Notes under the pieces: generated by a model
What the model saw: the letters and a program-made list of their open reading frames with translations, nothing else
The model's database searches: none
What the model was told of the DNA's origin: nothing
In this document: positions 61,516 to 64,000 of the stretch, in pieces
Layout of the letters: every line of letters begins with the position of its first letter
How positions within the stretch are numbered: position 1 is the stretch's first letter
From: Chondrosia reniformis
Lineage: Eukaryota; Porifera; Demospongiae; Chondrillida; Chondrillidae
NCBI GenBank assembly: GCA_947172415.1
Contig: OX359197.1
Span: forward strand, 6,697,673-6,761,672
Length of the DNA: 64,000 nt
Reading direction: 5' to 3'
Position numbers and translations under genes: made by a program

Positions 61516-62341
61516 TTAACGAACAAATATTGCTACTGTCATTTGAGTATAGTATGAAGACCCAGATATACAGGCTGGCAGGTAGCAATCATACCATCTG
61601 TAATCTCTCCCACTTGTGGTAATGGTATGACTCAGTGCAAGTCCTGTAATACCATAGTAATTACCTCCAGTTGGTGAAACACTGGGATTTGATTGACAAT
61701 AACTGATAATTCTGGTAGAACTTTGTAGTGTAACACCATACCAATAATGATCAATGTTCCAGTTGTAGTCTCCCTTAAAAGCATATACTAACTGCTTCTT
61801 GTGGTAGGCAGCAATGAGCATCTCTGTAGGATTGAATCTAATCTTCCTCGGTATGTTACACCACCCATCTGATCCACCATTGAGATCAAGACATGGTTTA
61901 TGAAAGTCACTATACCAGAACATGGAAGAGTTTCTAGGAGTAACTTCAAAATATGAATGTTTCCATACCATAATCCATCCTCCACCATTCAGGAGGATGG
62001 GCTATGGTCGGGTTAGTGGATCTGTATCTGATGTCCTCTACAATTATTAGTATATAGCATATTTGTCTGGAATCAGAATATTTTGCTTAATATCTGATCA
62101 TGACAATGTATCAATACATTTTTATTCATTTAACTTATATTATTTGTAGGATTGAATTCTAATTATTTGAAACAGCTTGGAATTTAACAAATATTTTGTT
62201 TTCAATGTGATATATGTACCTTTAGTCACACATACGTATGTGTACGTATGTACATACCTTGTTGATGTTATGTGGTATTCCTGCAACAAATGTAACAGGC
62301 AGTATTGTCAATATAATTGTACTACTCCACAGGTTTGACAT
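61516..62341 (-). pseudogene. Fibrinogen-like gene H, exon 2 fused to exon 4 by deletion
   Basis: Exon 1 62258-62341 is intact (MSNLWSSTIILTILPVTFVA). Exon 2 starts normally (RTSDTDPLTRP, to 62,037 on the 5' side) but after 11 codons runs straight into exon 4 at LLNGGGW, with an in-frame TAG at 62004-62002. The rest of exon 2, both introns and exon 3 are gone. At the joint ccatcctcc and ggaggatgg form an inverted repeat. Exon 4 stays open (WIMVWKHSYFEV to QMTVAIFVR) and is diverged in its last third (YYGITGLALSH, DYRWYDCYLPAC). Confidence 0.85.
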
Positions 62342-63440
62342 TATGTATCTGGATCTCTTACAGCCTTTGAATATATGTAGCTCCTCTTATAAAAACAATT
62401 TAGTTTAAATAGAAGAAATTCCTATCACCTAACTCAGTTGAAACAGCCTTTTTCTGTTCAAGTCCTTTTATATCAACTAGTCTGTCTATTGTTTATTAAT
62501 CTAGGACAGAAGTTGCGTATTTGTTATTGGATTTTCACAACATATGAATATCATTACATTATTTAATGGAATATCAATATATATGTACATGTACCTTTTC
62601 TCACATTGTAGTTATTACATGTACTGCATGTATGTGATATTCTAGTAAATACCTAAACCTATCAGATACAACACAGAGCCTAGTTATGAAATGGAAGACC
62701 TTCATACCTAATACGTATATATACATACGTATGTATAATATTAATGTTGTGTACAGAATGTGTTATACATATCTGTATACATACTTATCTTGTGCTTATG
62801 TAACTGTTAACTGCTAGTGTTGTAGGGATATTCCTGCAATCAATTTCATGAACTTCTAAATTGTTGTGTCAATATAATGACCTTAAATGGCTTCTAAAAG
62901 CTTCCATATTTTCAAATTGTAATGAACAAAGTAAACACAACACATTCTATGGCTTGTAAAAATAAAATATTCCTTGCTTTAACTTTAGTGCCAAGTGTAA
63001 TATTATGCTACAGAAAGTACAAACCATGCAACTTGTATTATACGTAGGCGCATTCACACTGAACTATGTAATCTGGATTTCTGTTTTCATTTAATCATTC
63101 TGTTGTTGTTGTTAATGTGCCCATGATTACTAAAGCTAAAAATCTGTGGTACTTCACGGTAATAGTAAGTACGTAAGTATAGGCTGAAGAACAGTGTCTT
63201 AACTGTACTGTACAGGCTATTTCTACATACACGATTCAGTAACTATGATTGTCATTTGTCAGAGACAGTGTGAATTTTTAACAAACAATAGTATTTCCTA
63301 AGTAACAATTTAGCCTAGTGGTGGATGTTTGCAGGGTAGTGAAATATAATGTTTGATTACAATACTTTAGGCACGTCAGTTAAATTCAGGTAGTATTAAC
63401 TATACTATGAATGTAGTTAGTGTTAATTTTGAAAGAGTTA
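62342..63440. other. Promoter of H and spacer
   Basis: TATAAA at 62,472-62,467 on the minus strand. The rest is AT-rich. tagggatattcctgcaatca near 62,823 resembles sequence upstream of gene B (50,471). No exon found. Confidence 0.5.
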
Positions 63441-63971
63441 TTAACGAACAAATATGGCCACTGTCATTTGAACATTATTTGTAGTAGATGATATGGAGGA
63501 TGGTAGTTGACAATGAATCCAGCGATCATCATCAGTTCCGTCACCATCAATTGTATCAGTGGCACTATTACCAGTCCACTTAGCTAGTGCTAGTCCAGTA
63601 ATAGCTGCACTCTCTTTCTGTGGATATGGAGCTACTCCTTGACTCTGACTTCTAGTACAATGATCCACAATCCTAACAGGGTCAAATAGAGTAGTTCCAG
63701 TCCAGTGATAGTCAATATTCCTGTTAAAATCTCCTTTGTAAGCATACACCATCTTCTTCTTGTGATATGCTACAATGAGAGTCTCTTGTGGGTTGAATCT
63801 AATCTTCCTTGGTATGTTACACCATCCATCTGATCCACTATTGAGATCAAGACATGGTTTATAGAAATCACTGTACCAGAACATAGAAGAGTTTCTAGGA
63901 GTAACTTCCACATATGAATGTTTCCATACCAAATGCCATCCTCCACCATTAAAGCTCAAATCACAGTATAC
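63441..63971 (-). CDS. Secreted fibrinogen-like protein, gene I, last exon (partial)
   Basis: Exon 4 only: VYCDLSFNGGGWHLVWKHSY, SMFWYSDFYKPCLDLNSGSD, YAYKGDFNRNIDYHWTG, GDGTDDDRWIHCQL, and QMTVAIFVR at the end; 3' splice site at 63,972. Open throughout; exons 1-3 lie beyond the window, so its state is unknown. The cluster continues to the right. Confidence 0.88.
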   Translation of the reverse strand, partial: VYCDLSFNGGGWHLVWKHSYVEVTPRNSSMFWYSDFYKPCLDLNSGSDGWCNIPRKIRFNPQETLIVAYHKKKMVYAYKGDFNRNIDYHWTGTTLFDPVRIVDHCTRSQSQGVAPYPQKESAAITGLALAKWTGNSATDTIDGDGTDDDRWIHCQLPSSISSTTNNVQMTVAIFVR

Positions 63972-64000
63972 CTAATAGTGTTGTACATGAAATGTAATTA

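Overview
The window looks like genomic DNA of an early-branching animal, most likely a sponge. The evidence is a set of animal-type genes (an SH2-kinase of the Src family, a Qa-SNARE, the actin-binding end of a beta-spectrin, secreted proteins with an EGF module), many short exons with GT-AG introns, strongly AT-rich spacers, tRNA-derived SINEs and large satellite arrays. The species cannot be fixed from sequence alone; ADP-ribosyl cyclases are known from sponges, which fits. No bacterial, organellar or viral gene is seen.

Layout. (1) 1-9,100: last exon of a Src-type tyrosine kinase (+), a complete 11-exon syntaxin gene (-), then head to head with it an ADP-ribosyl cyclase fused to an EGF module (+), and a dead LINE reverse-transcriptase scrap. 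Introns carry minisatellites and three fold-back elements whose cores resemble hammerhead ribozymes. (2) 9,100-16,690: no gene that I can establish, several minisatellites, and a GC-rich two-block repeat (copy A). (3) 16,690-33,130: about 16.4 kb of a 170-bp satellite in both orientations, with 509-bp trimeric higher-order repeats and four copies of a GC-rich, RNA-like core. (4) 33,130-39,090: second copy (B) of the two-block repeat, expanded by a 39-bp minisatellite. (5) 39,090-45,650: two more ADP-ribosyl cyclase-EGF genes in tandem (+), then the N-terminal 442 codons of beta-spectrin (+). (6) 46,089-64,000: a minus-strand tandem cluster of secreted proteins, each built from four exons: signal peptide, short Cys-rich module, a linker with a Cys-Lys-Asp signature, and a C-terminal domain that opens like a fibrinogen C domain (YCD..GGGW) but then follows a course I do not recognise. 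Three copies are complete, a fourth is cut by the window end, three large copies are broken in different ways, and two more are only fragments.

How the genes fit together. The kinase, SNARE and spectrin are unrelated housekeeping or signalling genes. The two expanded families (three ectoenzyme-like cyclases; about nine fibrinogen-like secreted proteins) are lineage-specific tandem expansions that look extracellular or cell-surface. The fibrinogen-like cluster, with its birth-and-death pattern and shared TATA promoters, is the best candidate for an undescribed system here. All functional statements are read from motifs; no database search was possible.
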